This document shows positions 62,669 through 64,000 of a stretch of DNA of 64,000 bases, in pieces (the first letter of the stretch is position 1; every line of letters starts with the position of its first letter). The translations under genes were made by a program, and so were the position numbers. A model generated the notes under the pieces. That model was not told where the DNA came from and did no database searches. It was given only the letters and a program-made list of their open reading frames with translations. Source of the stretch: an uncultured Lachnospiraceae bacterium (GTDB taxonomy: Bacteria > Bacillota > Clostridia > Lachnospirales > Lachnospiraceae); contig CAJUQJ010000013.1 in assembly GCA_910588215.1 (NCBI GenBank), positions 17,333 to 81,332 of the forward strand. The letters are read 5' to 3'.

Positions 62669-63559
62669 ATGGAAATCAGGGTTCTTCGCTATTTTCTTAC
62701 CGTAGTAAGGGAAGAAAGCATTACAAAAGCCGCAGAAGTTTTACATATTACACAGCCGACGCTTTCCCGCCAACTTGCACAGATGGAGGAAGAAATTGGT
62801 GTGCGGTTGTTTGACAGGGGGACACGGAAGATCCGGCTGACGAATGAAGGTCTGCTGCTCCGGCGCCGGGCAGAGGAAATTCTACAGCTGGTTGATAAAA
62901 CAGAAAAAGAATTGGTAGAGCAGGAAGAACAGGTAGAGGGAAAGATTTCTATTGGATGCGGGGAAGTTGCGTCTGTGCAGATGCTCCCGGATCTGATTCG
63001 GAATTTCCATCAAAAATATCCCCTTGTTACTTTTGATCTGTTTACAGCGACTGCGGATCTGGTAAAAGAACAGATGGATAAGGGACTGCTTGATTTAGGA
63101 TTGCTCCTGGAGCCGATTGAGATGGGGAAATATGAGTTTATCCGCCTGGATATGAAAGAGAGATGGGTAGTTTTGATGCCGCCGGATGATCCGCTTGCAG
63201 GGAAAAAGTATGTCAAGGCAGACGAACTGGCAGGACTGCCGTTGATTCTTCCGCGAAGAATGCAGGTGCAGAGTGAATTGGCAAGCTGGTTTGGGGACTA
63301 TTATAAAAATCTGAATATCTTGTTTACCAGTAATCTGAGTACCAATGGTGCAGTTATGGTAAGCAGGGGGCTGGCATATTCTTTGGTCATTGAAGGTGCG
63401 GTTCCTTTTTGGGACTCATCAAAGATTGTCTGCCGGCCGCTGTATCCGGAGCTTATGGCAACGTGTGTTTTGGCATGGAAACGGGAACAGCCATTTAGTC
63501 TGGCGGCTACAAAATTTATAGAATACGCAAAATGCTTTTTGAGCATGGGTAAGTCATAA
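62669..63559 (+). CDS. LysR-family transcriptional regulator
   Basis: Regulator of 296 residues. The N-terminal winged helix (about residues 1-60) reads VLRYFLTVVREESITKAAEVLHITQPTLSRQ, with the linker helix behind it and a periplasmic-binding-like effector domain (about 88-290, GKISIGCGEVASVQMLPDL). GAGAGGAG lies 7 bp before ATG 62669, which gives the standard family N-terminus MEIRVLRYFL. Targets are usually adjacent, but the downstream genes here are a small unknown protein and a lipoprotein cut by the window edge. Confidence 0.93.
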   Translation: MEIRVLRYFLTVVREESITKAAEVLHITQPTLSRQLAQMEEEIGVRLFDRGTRKIRLTNEGLLLRRRAEEILQLVDKTEKELVEQEEQVEGKISIGCGEVASVQMLPDLIRNFHQKYPLVTFDLFTATADLVKEQMDKGLLDLGLLLEPIEMGKYEFIRLDMKERWVVLMPPDDPLAGKKYVKADELAGLPLILPRRMQVQSELASWFGDYYKNLNILFTSNLSTNGAVMVSRGLAYSLVIEGAVPFWDSSKIVCRPLYPELMATCVLAWKREQPFSLAATKFIEYAKCFLSMGKS

Positions 63560-63671
63560 AAACCAAGTATTTGATATGCGTCAGGCATATGATTATAATG
63601 TAAGTGCAGGGATGAGGCAGGCAGCTTCGGAACCGCACTTACATTTTTGTTTTAGGAGGGGATGCTTTTTC

Positions 63672-63872
63672 ATGGAACCAGATATCTATGCTCTTTCCAA
63701 AGCCGGCTTCAGTAAAGAGAGGATTGAAGAAATAACCAGGTGCGATGATAAGGAGATACAGATACGGATGCTGCGGAAATGCCGGTATCAATTATTGGAT
63801 GAAATACATGGAAAGCAGCAGTCCCTTGACGAGATTGATTATATCATCTGCAAAATGAAAGAACAAAAATAG
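63672..63872 (+). CDS. Small helical protein, unknown function
   Basis: A 66-residue, charged and probably all-helical protein (MEPDIYALSKAGFSKERIEE ... then LDEIHGKQQSLDEIDYIICK). TAGGAGGGGATG upstream supports ATG 63672; the frame stays open further upstream without another good start. The C-terminal half could form a coiled coil, somewhat like the tail of a MerR-type regulator. I do not assign a family. It is followed 22 bp later by the lipoprotein, probably in the same transcript. Confidence 0.65.
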   Translation: MEPDIYALSKAGFSKERIEEITRCDDKEIQIRMLRKCRYQLLDEIHGKQQSLDEIDYIICKMKEQK

Positions 63873-63894
63873 AAACGAAGGGAGGCATTTTAAA

Positions 63895-64000
63895 ATAAAA
63901 ATTTTATCTGTGTTGTTGGTGTCTTTGATGATTTTCTCCTTTGCTGCCTGTGGCAGTGAGAAAAATATTTCACAGGGAAGCGGTGAGGAGAGCACGGAAA
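63895..64000 (+). CDS. Lipoprotein N-terminus with apparent ATA start codon (cut by window edge)
   Basis: GGGAGG (63880-63885) is followed at the right distance by ATAAAAATTTTATCTGTG, which reads (I)KILSVLLVSLMIFSFAACGS: a classic lipoprotein signal with lipobox FAAC and the lipidated Cys at residue 19. The codon where ATG is expected is ATA (63895-63897). In-frame alternatives, GTG at 63910 and ATG at 63928, would shorten the basic n-region and lie too far from the ribosome binding site. Either ATA is used as a rare start or the start codon has been mutated. The mature part begins SEKNISQGSGEESTE and leaves the window; its function is unknown. Confidence 0.65.
   Translation, partial: MKILSVLLVSLMIFSFAACGSEKNISQGSGEESTE

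Noticed and set aside
1..64000. CRISPR arrays, tRNA or rRNA genes, complete insertion sequences or prophage
   Set aside because: No regularly spaced repeats, cloverleaf with conserved T-loop, rRNA segment, transposase, integrase or phage structural gene was recognised.

Overview
The window looks like chromosomal DNA from an anaerobic, endospore-forming member of the Firmicutes, most probably a gut-type Lachnospiraceae (Clostridium cluster XIVa). The basis is two sporulation/spore proteins (SpoIVA, a SpoVAF/GerA-type protein), an oxygen-sensitive class III ribonucleotide reductase with its activase, a Na+-pumping biotin decarboxylase cluster, a clostridial four-S1-domain protein directly behind ispH, and strong AGGAGG-type ribosome binding sites. 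No rRNA, tRNA, CRISPR array or complete insertion sequence was seen. The placement is inferred from gene content only.

Layout. 1-1.6 kb (minus): end of a polyamine (PotA-type) ABC operon led by an XRE/cupin regulator. 2.2-12.98 kb (plus): beta-propeller lactonase, spoIVA, then purine salvage and housekeeping genes (purine nucleoside phosphorylase, MtaD-type deaminase, MutS-like ATPase, RNase HI, a small membrane protein, HAD nucleotidase, WYL regulator, aminotransferase). 13.0-16.7 kb: a nucleotide-metabolism block nrdD-nrdG-dut behind a near-consensus promoter with two NrdR-like boxes. 16.8-19.9 kb: spoVAF-type gene, an AT-rich gap with a 150-bp dispersed repeat, and manA. 19.9-22.2 kb (minus): a hybrid histidine kinase. 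22.4-30.1 kb: a fructan/sucrose locus with a divergent LacI regulator, two permeases, a binding lipoprotein, a cytoplasmic GH32 enzyme and a fructokinase, with palindromic operators on both sides of the divergent region. 30.2-31.5 kb: a D,D-carboxypeptidase. 31.7-37.0 kb: a five-gene decarboxylase/transcarboxylase cluster. 37.3-45.4 kb: one 2,711-residue secreted repeat protein whose N-terminal coding region contains a run of nine G. 45.8-52.3 kb: TetR and RpiR regulators, BaiN-type flavoprotein, cmk, ispH, an S1-domain protein and cheR.

52.5-64 kb is the accessory part. An AT-rich stretch (CPBP protease, AraC regulator, MATE pump) is followed by a 103-bp fold-back element and a broken small gene. 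Then comes a four-gene response regulator / histidine kinase / ABC ATPase / FtsX-permease module, bounded by perfect 20-bp inverted repeats. Beyond it lie a truncated coding remnant, a LysR regulator, a small protein and the start of a lipoprotein whose apparent start codon is ATA.

The most unusual signals are: (1) the G9 tract, where gain or loss of one G stops translation within about 20 codons, the design of a phase-variation switch; (2) several uncharacterised small repeat families: a 150-bp repeat present twice with 144/150 identity, a 194-bp MITE-like fold-back element with 9-bp flanking direct repeats and partial copies elsewhere, and the 103-bp hairpin; (3) a 12S/5S/1.3S transcarboxylase-like gene set combined with a Na+-pump subunit. 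All functional calls come from motifs and family knowledge; no database search was run.
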